NCBI GenBank assembly: GCA_020634615.1 | Contig: JACKBI010000012.1 | Coordinates: 139,597 to 203,596 of the forward strand | Origin: Anaerolineales bacterium | GTDB taxonomy: Bacteria > Chloroflexota > Anaerolineae > JAAEKA01 | Reading direction: 5' to 3' | Length of the DNA: 64,000 nucleotides | Shown here: positions 36,314-44,776 of the stretch, piece after piece | Layout: every line of letters begins with the position of its first letter | Position numbering within the stretch: the stretch's first letter is position 1 | Made by a program: the position numbers and the translations under genes | Notes under the pieces: generated by a model | Seen by the model: only the letters and a program-made list of their open reading frames with translations | What the model was told of the DNA's origin: nothing | The model's database searches: none

Positions 36314-36376
36314 GATGACAGTCGCTTTCTGGTCGTTTCGCTTCGCGGCAAAAGTCTCCGAAAAGTGACTGTCATC
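36314..36376. repeat. GATGACAGTC inverted repeat
   Basis: GATGACAGTCGCTTTC (36314-36329) pairs with GAAAAGTGACTGTCATC (36360-36376), ten bases perfectly and then with gaps. It fills the spacer between the universal stress gene and the aminotransferase. Confidence 0.55.
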
Positions 36377-36387
36377 TGGCAAGTACG

Positions 36388-36831
36388 TTACTTTTCGCTG
36401 GCGCGCACCAGCAGCACGGGACAGGGTGCAGCCTGCAAGACACGGTCGGCCACGCTGCCGTATACCCAACGGGACAGGCCGCCGCGCCCGTGAGTCGACA
36501 TGACGATCATGTCAACCTTTTCATCGCGGGCGTGATCGATAATCGCCTCGGCGACCGGTCCCTCGCAGATGCGCGTGGTGACCTGCAATCCGCTGGCCTG
36601 GAGGTCGATAGCCACACCCTGCAAATACTCCTGCGCGACCTTGATGAAGTTTTCCTGACCATCGTCGTAGCCCGCCAGGATCAGGTCGGGAGCAGCGATG
36701 GCATAAGGCGAGACCACGACGCGCAACAAGATGACCTTGCACTCGAACTGCCGGGCCATCGCCCGCGCGTGGACCAACGCTGCTTCTGCCAGCGTTGAGC
36801 CGTCCAGAGGTACCAGAATTCGCTCGTACAT
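36388..36831 (-). CDS. universal stress protein (UspA family)
   Basis: 147-aa single-domain Usp protein. The opening ILVPLDGSTLAEAAL and the C-terminal nucleotide-binding pattern STHGRGGLSRWVYGSVADRV (G-x2-G-x9-G-S type) indicate the ATP-binding class. It has an insertion of about 10 residues at YAIAAPDLILAGYDDG. It lies 17 nt downstream of the 2-oxoacid:ferredoxin oxidoreductase gamma gene on the same strand and may be co-transcribed with it. Confidence 0.92.
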   Translation of the reverse strand: MYERILVPLDGSTLAEAALVHARAMARQFECKVILLRVVVSPYAIAAPDLILAGYDDGQENFIKVAQEYLQGVAIDLQASGLQVTTRICEGPVAEAIIDHARDEKVDMIVMSTHGRGGLSRWVYGSVADRVLQAAPCPVLLVRASEK

Positions 36832-36848
36832 ACGTCTTTCGCCTCCGT

Positions 36849-37421
36849 TCAGGCGGTTTCTGGCGTCGCAAGAGCGGCGCCGCGCCGCAATGCAATTCTG
36901 TTCGGCTCCAGCCAGCGCATGTGGCGCTGCGGCAAGTGCGCTGCCAGGGCCGCTTCAATCGCTTCAAGGGGCAAAACATCGGTTGCCTGCACCAGAGCGC
37001 CCAGCATCACGACGTTTGCCAGGCGGGGATCGCCGGCGTCGCCGGTCACTGCGCTGGTTTCTTCCTGGGAGATGTCGTTGGCTGGCACGGCGATCACGCG
37101 CAAATCTGAGCGGTAGACCGGTCGCTCCACCAGCGAGCTGTTGTAGATCAGCAGGCCGCCCGGCTTGACCAGCCCTTCATATTTGTCCACCGACGGCAAG
37201 TTGAGCGCGATCACCGCGGCAGGCTGGCGTACCAGCGGCGAGCCGATGGGGTCATCGGAGACGACCACCGTGCAGTTGGCTGTGCCGCCGCGCATTTCCG
37301 GGCCGTAGGAGGGTATCCACGTGACGTGCTTGTCGTTGTCCATGCCGGCATAGGCCAGCAGTTGGCCGGCAAACAGGGCGCCTTGTCCGCCGAAGCCGGA
37401 GATCACGATTTCCAGTTGCAT
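36849..37421 (-). CDS. 2-oxoacid:ferredoxin oxidoreductase, gamma subunit
   Basis: 190-aa protein of the POR_N-gamma family. The opening LEIVISGFGGQGALFAGQLL and GPEMRGGTANCTVVVSD are diagnostic. It completes a delta-alpha-beta-gamma operon (39692 to 36849) with gaps of 2-13 nt. The ATG at 37421 lies 2 nt after the beta subunit stop. With the other subunits it oxidises a 2-oxoacid to its acyl-CoA and reduces ferredoxin in the cytoplasm. The oxoacid could be 2-oxoglutarate or a branched-chain oxoacid. Confidence 0.92.
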   Translation of the reverse strand: MQLEIVISGFGGQGALFAGQLLAYAGMDNDKHVTWIPSYGPEMRGGTANCTVVVSDDPIGSPLVRQPAAVIALNLPSVDKYEGLVKPGGLLIYNSSLVERPVYRSDLRVIAVPANDISQEETSAVTGDAGDPRLANVVMLGALVQATDVLPLEAIEAALAAHLPQRHMRWLEPNRIALRRGAALATPETA

Positions 37422-37423
37422 GG

Positions 37424-38248
37424 TTATCCTCCTGTTACGCCGTTTTGCTGATGGGCCGGCTGGCGGCGTTTCGTCAATGGTTCGACAGCATCTGCCACGC
37501 GATAGTCGCCTAACGGATAGACGGGAATCATCGCGTCTTCGATCCACTGGAGCGCACTGTCGGGCGTCATGTGCCAGTTGGTCGGACAGGAAGAGAGCAC
37601 CTCCACCATGCTCAGGCCAAGGCCGGCCATTTGCACTTGAAACGCGGTCTTGATGGCTGCCTTGGTCTTGTTGATGTTCGCCACGTTATGCACCGAACGG
37701 CGGACAACATACGAGGCGCCGGGGATGGTGCTGATCAGCTCGGCGACGCGCATGGGCATGCCGACCAGTTCCACATCGCGGCCATAGGGACTGGAGGTCG
37801 TCACCTGGCCTACAAGTGTGGTGGGGGCCATCTGCCCGCCGGTCATGCCATAGTTGGCGTTGTTGACGAAGATCACCGTCAGATCCTCGCCGCGGCCGGC
37901 CGCGTGGATGATCTCGTTGGTGCCGATGGCAGCCAGGTCGCCGTCGCCCTGGTAGGTGAACACGACGCGGTCGGGCATGACGCGCTTGATGCCGGTGGCC
38001 ATGGCCGGCGCGCGCCCGTGGGGCGCCTCGCATCCGTCAACGTTGAAGTAATTGTAAGCGAACACCGCACAACCCACCGGGGCTACGCAAATTGTATTTT
38101 CGCGGATGCCCAACTCGTCGATCACTTCGCCGATGAGTCGGTGGATCAGCCCATGGGTGCAGCCGGGGCAGTAGTGGGTCTGAACATTGGTCAGCGCTTC
38201 CGGGCGGCGGTAGACCACATCGTAGTTAGCCAGATCGATCAGTGTCAT
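37424..38248 (-). CDS. 2-oxoacid:ferredoxin oxidoreductase, beta subunit (TPP-binding)
   Basis: 274-aa TPP-binding subunit. CPGCTHG near residue 28 is a cluster/cofactor motif, and the TPP/Mg motif is YQGDGDLAAIGTNEIIHAAGR followed about 20 residues on by NANYGMTGGQMAPTT. It starts 3 nt after the alpha subunit stop. Only one further cysteine pair is seen, so the iron-sulfur clusters probably sit mainly on the separate delta subunit, as in Vor/Kor enzymes. Confidence 0.93.
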   Translation of the reverse strand: MTLIDLANYDVVYRRPEALTNVQTHYCPGCTHGLIHRLIGEVIDELGIRENTICVAPVGCAVFAYNYFNVDGCEAPHGRAPAMATGIKRVMPDRVVFTYQGDGDLAAIGTNEIIHAAGRGEDLTVIFVNNANYGMTGGQMAPTTLVGQVTTSSPYGRDVELVGMPMRVAELISTIPGASYVVRRSVHNVANINKTKAAIKTAFQVQMAGLGLSMVEVLSSCPTNWHMTPDSALQWIEDAMIPVYPLGDYRVADAVEPLTKRRQPAHQQNGVTGG

Positions 38249-38251
38249 GGT

Positions 38252-39406
38252 TCAGATCCTCCCTTCGGCTCTGGCGTCGCCGGCAGGCACGACTGTGGCG
38301 TGCCCAAAGCCGTTGCTCGCGCCGGTTTTGTAACCTGCGCCGGCGGGTTGAGATACCAGCTTATCGATCTGCTGGCTGATCTCGTCTGGCAGCGGCACAA
38401 CGCCCCCCAACCGGCCGTAGAAGTGGACCGGTGCTCGCCCGGCAACGGCAGCCTTGACGTCCAGCACCATCTGGCCGGCGTTCATCTCGACTACCAGGAT
38501 TTGCTGTACGCGCTCGGCCAGTTCCAGCAGACGCTGCTCAGGAAATGGCCACAAGCTGATCGGCCGCAACAGTCCAACTTTGAGGCCGGCCCGCCGCGCT
38601 GACTGTACTACCGACGAACAGATGCGCCCCGCGGTGCCGAAGGCAACCATCAGCACTTCAGCATCGTCTGTCATGGTCTCTTGCCAGCGCAGCTCGTTAC
38701 GCTGAATGCGCGCCAGCTTGCTTTGCAGCCCCAGGTTCATGCGCTCCAGCCCCTCGGCGTTCATGTGCAGCGAGGTCAGGATGCGACGCTCGCGGTCTTT
38801 TGCGCCGCGCAGCGCCCAGTCAGCTCGTTCCTCTTCGGTCATCACCGGCCTGGCAGGTGGCATCACTACCGGCTCCATCATCTGACCAATGGCGCCGTCG
38901 GCCAAAATGACGACCACGGTGCGGTAGGTTTCGGCCAGTTCGAAGGCGCCGTAAGTCAGGTCAACGGCCTCCTGAACGGTCGATGGGGCCAGCACGATCG
39001 GATGAAAATCACCGTGCCCCAGGGACTTGGTCATCTGGAAGTAGTCGCCCTGGCTCGGCATGATGTTGCCAAGGCCCGGCCCGCCGCGCATGATGTCCAC
39101 CAGCACGGCCGGGACCTCGGTGCCGGCGATGTAGCTCAGTCCTTCGGTCATCAAACTTATGCCGGGGCTGGACGATGAGCTGAGCACACGCACCCCGGCA
39201 CAGGCTGCGCCGTAGACCATGTTGACCGCGGCCAGCTCGCTTTCAGCCTGCAGGAAGACGCGCCCCGGATACTTGGGTATCTCGCGCGCCATGTACTCCA
39301 GCAGCTCGGTCTGCGGCGTGATGGGGTAGCCGAAATAGGCCTCGACGCCTGCCCGCAGCGCGGCCTCAGCGATTGCTTCGTTGCCTTTCCATAGCTCCTT
39401 TGCCAT
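38252..39406 (-). CDS. vorB: 2-oxoacid:ferredoxin oxidoreductase, alpha subunit (VorB/KorA-like)
   Basis: 384-aa subunit with the pyrimidine-binding half of the TPP fold and a transketolase C-terminal-like domain. Landmarks are AYFGYPITPQTELLEYMA, the GAACAGVRVLSSSSSPGISLM loop broken here by family variation, and IMRGGPGLGNIMPSQGDYFQ. It most resembles the 3-methyl-2-oxobutanoate (VorB) class, but the KorA class for 2-oxoglutarate is close, so specificity is open. It starts 13 nt after the ferredoxin-like subunit. Confidence 0.85.
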   Translation of the reverse strand: MAKELWKGNEAIAEAALRAGVEAYFGYPITPQTELLEYMAREIPKYPGRVFLQAESELAAVNMVYGAACAGVRVLSSSSSPGISLMTEGLSYIAGTEVPAVLVDIMRGGPGLGNIMPSQGDYFQMTKSLGHGDFHPIVLAPSTVQEAVDLTYGAFELAETYRTVVVILADGAIGQMMEPVVMPPARPVMTEEERADWALRGAKDRERRILTSLHMNAEGLERMNLGLQSKLARIQRNELRWQETMTDDAEVLMVAFGTAGRICSSVVQSARRAGLKVGLLRPISLWPFPEQRLLELAERVQQILVVEMNAGQMVLDVKAAVAGRAPVHFYGRLGGVVPLPDEISQQIDKLVSQPAGAGYKTGASNGFGHATVVPAGDARAEGRI

Positions 39407-39419
39407 TGTCTGCCTCCTT

Positions 39420-39692
39420 TCAGGCCGCTACAGCCTGTGAGATGGCAAATGATGCGCGGCCGGTTTTGACTACAGTTGGCAGGCGGAAAACGGTCAGCAC
39501 TGCATCCGGACAGATGACGGCGCACAGGCCGCATCCGGTGCATTTGCCGGCGGGATCAACCAGCACCGCTGGTTTGTAGCCGCGCGAGTTGAAGGAATCA
39601 GACATCACCAACACGTCCTGGGGACAAACTGTGGTGCACAGTTCGCATCCCTTACAGCGGTCGGTTTCGACTACGATAGTACCTCGTGCCAT
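39420..39692 (-). CDS. 2-oxoacid:ferredoxin oxidoreductase, delta subunit (2[4Fe-4S])
   Basis: 90-aa ferredoxin-like subunit with two [4Fe-4S] motifs, CKGCELCTTVCP and CTGCGLCAVICP, that carry electrons to external ferredoxin. It is the first gene of the operon. ATG at 39692 has GGAGG 8 nt before it and is preferred over an in-frame upstream codon at 39710. A short hairpin, CGCGGCA/TGCCGCG, lies just upstream and probably ends the CBS gene transcript. Confidence 0.92.
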   Translation of the reverse strand: MARGTIVVETDRCKGCELCTTVCPQDVLVMSDSFNSRGYKPAVLVDPAGKCTGCGLCAVICPDAVLTVFRLPTVVKTGRASFAISQAVAA

Positions 39693-39767
39693 AACGTACC
39701 TCCACGTCATTGTGGTTTGGCCGCGGCAGCCATTGCCGCGGCGTTAAGTTGAAAGCGCCGCCGATGT

Positions 39768-40208
39768 TCAGGATTCGGCGGCTTCCTCGCCCTGCTCCCT
39801 TTCCAGGAGCACGATCAGATAATCCAAAATGTCAGTTGTTGTGATGATACCGACCACCGCGCCATCCTGCACGACCGGCAAACCGCCGATCTTGTGCTGC
39901 CGCAACAACCGGGCTGCGTCAAGCACCGGCGTATCGGGCGCAATCGTGATGGGATCGGCCGTCATGCAAGATTTGACCTTGATCGCTTCCAGCAAAAAAT
40001 CGCTATACCAGCGTTCGCGCAACACCAGGGGCGAGTTGGTCGCCTGACGCAGATCGCGATCTGTGACGATGCCGACCAGCCTGCCGTCCTCGATCACTGG
40101 CAGCCGTCGAAAGCCGCCTTCGCGCATCAAGGCAATCGCATCTCCGATGGAACTATCTGGTGTGATAGTTATCACCACGCCAGACATGATGTCTGCTGCA
40201 ACGTTCAT
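39768..40208 (-). CDS. CBS-domain pair protein
   Basis: 146-aa protein with two CBS domains (residues 5-60 and 80-138). Landmarks are IMSGVVITITPDSSI, GFRRLPVIEDGRLVGIVTDRD and KIGGLPVVQDGAVVGIITTTD. These bind adenosine nucleotides or derivatives and act as energy sensors; no partner domain is attached. ATG at 40208 is the usual position for the family and follows GGCGAG; a longer frame would cross the promoter. Confidence 0.9.
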   Translation of the reverse strand: MNVAADIMSGVVITITPDSSIGDAIALMREGGFRRLPVIEDGRLVGIVTDRDLRQATNSPLVLRERWYSDFLLEAIKVKSCMTADPITIAPDTPVLDAARLLRQHKIGGLPVVQDGAVVGIITTTDILDYLIVLLEREQGEEAAES

Positions 40209-40259
40209 CAAAATACTCGCCAATGGAAAAATTAGGGCAGACCCGGCCCTTTCAGCTTC

Positions 40260-40286
40260 ATTATAACCGGAACAGCTCGAGTCCAA
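40260..40286 (-). promoter_or_regulatory. possible promoter of the CBS gene at 40208
   Basis: A consensus TATAAT (minus strand 40265-40260) with TTGGAC (40286-40281) only 15 nt away. Spacing is short, so the -10 box is the main evidence. Confidence 0.4.
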
Positions 40287-40408
40287 CATGACCAATGTCA
40301 TATTGTGCACAGGTATCCAAACAGATGTGAGCCACCAGCACCCATGTCAAGCTGCTTCCGAGATCACCGGACCGGCTGGTTCGTCATTGAACCGAACACG
40401 CCGTTAAC

Positions 40409-40452
40409 GAAACGAGCGGCTCCGTGGTTGATGCCACGGAGCCGCTCGTTTC
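40409..40452 (-). terminator. 19-bp perfect hairpin after rex
   Basis: GAAACGAGCGGCTCCGTGG (40409-40427) and its complement (40434-40452) with a 6-nt loop, starting 19 nt after the rex stop codon. On the minus strand the stem ends in GTTTC; the T run is weak. Confidence 0.65.
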
Positions 40453-40470
40453 ATGCTGCCTGATCTTGAC

Positions 40471-41094
40471 TCAGCCAAGATAGTAGGTCAGATGCTGGAG
40501 GTGCACTGCCGGGTCGATGTGCTCGACGCGGATGCCAGACGGCACCATCAATGAGATCGGTGCATAGTTAAGCAATGCCTTTACGCCAGCTTCCATGAGG
40601 GTGTTGGCAACGGGCTGGGCCTCTTCGGCGGGCACGGCGATGATGGCCATTTTCCAACCTACCTGCTTGACTCTTTCCGACAGAGTCACCACGTCTTCGA
40701 CGACCAGACCTTCGACAATTTCGCGGCCGATCTTGTCACCGCTTTTGTCGAACACAGCCGCGATATGGAACCCTCGTCCTGCGAAACCGCGGTAGTTGGC
40801 GAGAGCGTGGCCAAGGTCGCCGGCTCCGATCAGCACCACATCCCACATGCGATCCACGTGCAGAATCTGCTTGAGGTTGGCTTCCAGGTGGCGGATGTCG
40901 TAGCCAGTTCCTTGCTTGCCAAACTCACCGAAGTGCGAAAGGTCTTTGCGAATCTGGGCAGAGCTAATGCCCAGCCGGTCACCAAGTTCTTGCGACGAGG
41001 TGATTTCACGATGTTCAGTTTTGAGGAATGTGAGCGCCCGCAAATAGATTGGTAAGCGGCCGACTACTATGTCGGGAACGGGCTTGTTGTCCAT
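40471..41094 (-). CDS. rex: redox-sensing transcriptional repressor Rex
   Basis: 207-aa Rex: an N-terminal winged helix (PDIVVGRLPIYLRALTFL and SSAQIRKDLSHFGEFGKQGTGY) and a Rossmann NAD(H)-binding domain with GAGDLGHALANY and VFDKSGDKIG. Rex senses the NADH/NAD+ ratio and represses fermentation and respiration genes until NADH rises. ATG at 41094 has AAGGAGAAAG before it. A Rex-type operator at 41172-41189 overlaps the -35 box of its promoter, so autoregulation is likely. Confidence 0.95.
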   Translation of the reverse strand: MDNKPVPDIVVGRLPIYLRALTFLKTEHREITSSQELGDRLGISSAQIRKDLSHFGEFGKQGTGYDIRHLEANLKQILHVDRMWDVVLIGAGDLGHALANYRGFAGRGFHIAAVFDKSGDKIGREIVEGLVVEDVVTLSERVKQVGWKMAIIAVPAEEAQPVANTLMEAGVKALLNYAPISLMVPSGIRVEHIDPAVHLQHLTYYLG

Positions 41095-41150
41095 AGCAAA
41101 CTTTCTCCTTGAGCGTCCTTGTTCAAGACTTGTGAAGCGCCTTTCACGGC

Positions 41151-41179
41151 ATGATAACACGAGAGCTTTCTTTGTGCAA
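41151..41179 (-). promoter_or_regulatory. rex promoter
   Basis: Minus strand TTGCAC (41179-41174), 17-nt spacer, TATCAT (41156-41151). The -35 box lies inside the Rex-type operator. Confidence 0.65.
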
Positions 41180-41189
41180 ACTTTGACAA
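41172..41189. promoter_or_regulatory. Rex operator (ROP) candidate
   Basis: TTGTGCAAACTTTGACAA matches the 18-bp Rex consensus TTGTGAAATATTTCACAA at 14 of 18 positions, with TTGTG and ACAA ends intact. It overlaps the -35 boxes of both divergent promoters (rex and the Yip1 gene). A second, looser half-match, TTGTGAAGCGCCTTTCAC (41130-41147), has a spacer two bases too long. Confidence 0.65.
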
Positions 41190-41211
41190 AGGTCGTACGG
41201 CATGATAAAAC
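41183..41211 (+). promoter_or_regulatory. promoter of the Yip1 gene
   Basis: TTGACA (41183-41188), 17-nt spacer, TAAAAC (41206-41211). The -35 box is perfect and overlaps the Rex-type operator. Confidence 0.65.
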
Positions 41212-41253
41212 TTATCGTGCACAACCAGTGTCTCACAGGACGAGAACAAGCAT

Positions 41254-42009
41254 ATGGAAGAAACATCTCCCGTACAAAGATCACTCCTCTCGCTGTTGAT
41301 CGGGATTATCGACCGGCCGCGCAGCACTTTTGCGCAACTACTGGCTTTTCCCCGTTGGAAATGGGTAATGCCCGCTATACTGGTGCTGCTGGCAACCGTG
41401 ATCCTGTTGGTGGTCAGCGCGCAACTGTTGGCAGAGCAAGCCGCGCAGCAGCAAGCGGTGGCCTTTTCTCGAATACAAGGCCAGCTTGAAAGCATGACTG
41501 AGGCGCAACGCGAACAGGTGCGCCAACAGATGAGCATGTTTAGCACACCGCTGGCGGTCGCGGCTGCAGAATTTGCAAGGCGCGCTGTGGGGATGTTCGT
41601 CGGCTGGGCTATTGGCACGCTGATCATCTATTTTGGTCTGGTGATCGGTGGACTTGAGATCGGTTTTGGCGCTCTCTTCAGCGCCTATACATGGACCTCG
41701 TTGCCGTTTGTCGTGCGCGACCTTGTGGATGCGGCGTACGTAGCGATCAGTGGTACATTGCGCGTCAATCCGGGCCTGAGCTATTTTCTCTCAACGGGCG
41801 ACACGCTGTCCGACGCTCGCAACCCGCTGTGGGTCGCCAGCGGCCAGATCGATCTGTTCTTTCTGTGGCACGTCATTCTCGTTTACGCGCTGATCCGCGC
41901 GGCCCGTCCAAAGGGTGGCGCAGTTGGCCTGACTCTGGTCTACACGCTGGTGTATCTCGCGCTGCGCTTGCTGCCGGCTCTGCTGGCAGCCCGGTTGTCT
42001 TTCGGTTAA
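41254..42009 (+). CDS. Yip1-domain membrane protein
   Basis: 251-aa protein with about five helices of the bacterial Yip1 family. A cytoplasmic N-terminus with the family sequence GIIDRPRSTFAQLLAFPRWK leads to the first helix; the other helices lie between about residues 107 and 250. Function in bacteria is unknown. The promoter shares the Rex operator, which suggests redox control. The distance to the adaptor gene (287 nt) argues against one operon with it, though orientation is the same. ATG at 41254 follows AGGACGAG. Confidence 0.82.
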   Translation: MEETSPVQRSLLSLLIGIIDRPRSTFAQLLAFPRWKWVMPAILVLLATVILLVVSAQLLAEQAAQQQAVAFSRIQGQLESMTEAQREQVRQQMSMFSTPLAVAAAEFARRAVGMFVGWAIGTLIIYFGLVIGGLEIGFGALFSAYTWTSLPFVVRDLVDAAYVAISGTLRVNPGLSYFLSTGDTLSDARNPLWVASGQIDLFFLWHVILVYALIRAARPKGGAVGLTLVYTLVYLALRLLPALLAARLSFG

Positions 42010-42296
42010 GAGACCGTTTGAAGCGTGGCGTGGGAGGACTTCGGCAGCCGCCGATGACTCGTCACCACTGACCTCTAACGGCTGGAATTCCCGCTGGTTG
42101 TTGGTCTGGCGACTTCGGAAGTTTGATTGGATGGTCTCTAAGTCGGCGCGCAACGTGACGAATCCCACTGATTGGCAGCGCAGGACGCGGTACAATGTTC
42201 AGAAGCGCACAACCAAAATAGAGTTTTGCCATACCAGTATATGATCGGTAACCTCCGATGCCCGCTTCAGCAGCCTGAAAAAGAAAAGAATGTACC

Positions 42297-43763
42297 ATGC
42301 GACGAACAGCCATCATCCTAGTTATCCTGGCCGTTGTGATTGGCGGAAGCCTTGTGCTGTACCGCTATACAAGCCAGGCCAAAGAACCGCCCGCTCCTGA
42401 CTACGAGACCATCACTGCTGAAAAGGGCAACCTGATTTCAACCGTCAGCGCCACCGGTTCCATCGAACCGGAGGACGAGGTAGCGCTGCTCTTCCGCGGC
42501 GCCAGCCGCGTGGCCGAGGTGCTGGTCAAAGAAGGCGATCAGGTCGCGGTCGATCAGGTGCTAGCGCGTCTGGACACCACCGACATCTCACTGGCCATGG
42601 CCCAGGCTGAAACCAACCTGGCCATCAGCCAGGCGCAACTCGAAAAGCTAAAGACGCCGTCTGCCGATGTCGACATTACGGCAGCCCAGGCAGCGGTCAC
42701 CAGCGCCGAAGCGGCCGCCGACAGCGCACGCTCGGCCCTGGCTAGTGCTCAGGCCAGTTACAACGATCTCGTTAACGGCCCGTCGGCTGACGAGTTGCAA
42801 GCGGCCCAGGCCACGCTGGAGCGTGCCCGCATCGTTCGTGACCAGGCACAATCAGCCTATGACCAGGTGGCCAACCAGCCCAACGTCGGCATGTTGCCTC
42901 AGTCGGCGCAATTGCAGCAGGCAACCGTTGACTATGAGACCGCCGCGGCCAATTATCGCATCACGACCGCCAAACCGAAGGCAAGCCAGCTTGCCGCGGC
43001 GCGCGCTCAGATCGCGCAGGCCGAGGCATCCGTCGCGCAGTCTGAAGCATCGCTGGCCAACGCGCAGTCCAGCCTCGACCGGCTCCAGCGCGGTCCGGCG
43101 GAACAGGATCTGGCCATCTCTGAAGCGCAGGTGCGCCAGAGCGAGTTGGCCATTGCCCAGTCGCGGCTGAACGAAAGCAACAGCGAGTTGGTGAGCCCCA
43201 TCAGCGGCGTTGCTACCTCAGTCAACATCGGGATCGGTGAGTTGCCGCCTGCGGGCCAGCCTGCCGTCGTGATAACCGACCTGTCCCGTTTCCATCTCGA
43301 CATTCTTGTAGACGAGATCGATATTGCCAAACTCTCTGAGGGGCAGCCCGTCAGCATCACCCTGGATGCCTTGCCCGACGCCGTCATCGGTGGCCACATC
43401 GACCGGATCTCGCCGACCCCTGTCAGCAGCACCGGCATCACCTCGTACAAAGTCACGGTAGTCGTGGATGAAACAAATGCCGCGTTGCGCAGCGGCTTGA
43501 GCGCCACGGCCAGCATCACCACCGATGAGCTGCGCGATATCGTACTTTTGCCCAACCGTGCGATCCAGATCGATCGCTCTTCCGGGCGCGCCCTTGTCGA
43601 AAAGATCGTCAATGGCGTACCCACCACCACCGAGGTTCAGTTGGGATCGCGCAACGAACAGTACAGCCAGATACTCAGCGGCGTCGAGGCCGGCGATGAA
43701 CTGGCGATCCGCAGCGGCGGCGGCTTGGATCAACTGCGCTCGACCATGTTCGGTGGGGGATAA
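42297..43763 (+). CDS. MacA-like periplasmic adaptor (HlyD/RND-MFP family)
   Basis: 488-aa membrane-fusion protein. N-terminal anchor helix (residues 5-24); lipoyl half-motif near residues 50-85 (VSATGSIEPEDEVALLF); a long coiled-coil hairpin of about 200 residues rich in Ala, Gln, Glu and Ser; then the second lipoyl half (VSPISGVATSVNIGIGELPP) and beta-barrel and membrane-proximal domains. It couples an ABC permease to export across the envelope. The next gene, one nt later, encodes the matching ATPase. In a monoderm Chloroflexota such adaptors probably work at the outer face of the single membrane. Confidence 0.88.
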   Translation: MRRTAIILVILAVVIGGSLVLYRYTSQAKEPPAPDYETITAEKGNLISTVSATGSIEPEDEVALLFRGASRVAEVLVKEGDQVAVDQVLARLDTTDISLAMAQAETNLAISQAQLEKLKTPSADVDITAAQAAVTSAEAAADSARSALASAQASYNDLVNGPSADELQAAQATLERARIVRDQAQSAYDQVANQPNVGMLPQSAQLQQATVDYETAAANYRITTAKPKASQLAAARAQIAQAEASVAQSEASLANAQSSLDRLQRGPAEQDLAISEAQVRQSELAIAQSRLNESNSELVSPISGVATSVNIGIGELPPAGQPAVVITDLSRFHLDILVDEIDIAKLSEGQPVSITLDALPDAVIGGHIDRISPTPVSSTGITSYKVTVVVDETNAALRSGLSATASITTDELRDIVLLPNRAIQIDRSSGRALVEKIVNGVPTTTEVQLGSRNEQYSQILSGVEAGDELAIRSGGGLDQLRSTMFGGG

Positions 43764-43764
43764 T

Positions 43765-44532
<768 letters not shown>

Positions 44533-44590
44533 GTCTGGTTACCAACTGGCCGGCTCGCATGGTACAAGCGTCACGCTGGTCTGGAATCAT

Positions 44591-44619
44591 TTGACAGCCC
44601 CTTTGGCCGGGCGTATAAT
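44591..44619 (+). promoter_or_regulatory. full-consensus promoter of tRNA-Val
   Basis: TTGACA (44591-44596), 17-nt spacer, TATAAT (44614-44619): both boxes perfect. The predicted start is about 17 nt before the tRNA. Confidence 0.85.
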
Positions 44620-44642
44620 GCCGCACAGCGTCAACATACGAC

Positions 44643-44716
44643 GGGCGAGTAGCTCAGCTGGTTAGAGCGCTTCCCTTACAAGGAAGAAGTCACAGGTTCG
44701 AGTCCTGTTTCGCCCA
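44643..44716 (+). tRNA. tRNA-Val (anticodon TAC)
   Basis: 74 nt fold into a cloverleaf: acceptor GGGCGAG/TTCGCCC with one G-U pair, D arm GCTC/GAGC, anticodon stem CTTCC/GGAAG with loop CTTACAA giving anticodon TAC, T arm ACAGG/CCTGT with TTCGAGT loop, discriminator A. CCA is not encoded (CACG follows). Confidence 0.95.
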
Positions 44717-44729
44717 CACGTTTAAGGCA

Positions 44730-44761
44730 GGCCGTCGGCTTCAAAGGTCGGTGGCCTTTTC
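44730..44761 (+). terminator. terminator between tRNA-Val and selA
   Basis: GGCCGTCGGC (44730-44739) pairs with GGTCGGTGGCC (44747-44756), partly by G-U, followed by TTTTC. It lies just before the selA ribosome-binding site, so selA would need read-through or a promoter of its own. Confidence 0.6.
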
Positions 44762-44776
44762 ATTGGAGAACCACCT

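Noticed and set aside
35009..36469. Aminotransferase start at 36469
   Set aside because: The extension crosses an inverted repeat and enters the upstream stress gene; the ATG at 36286 has AAGGAA and fits the family.
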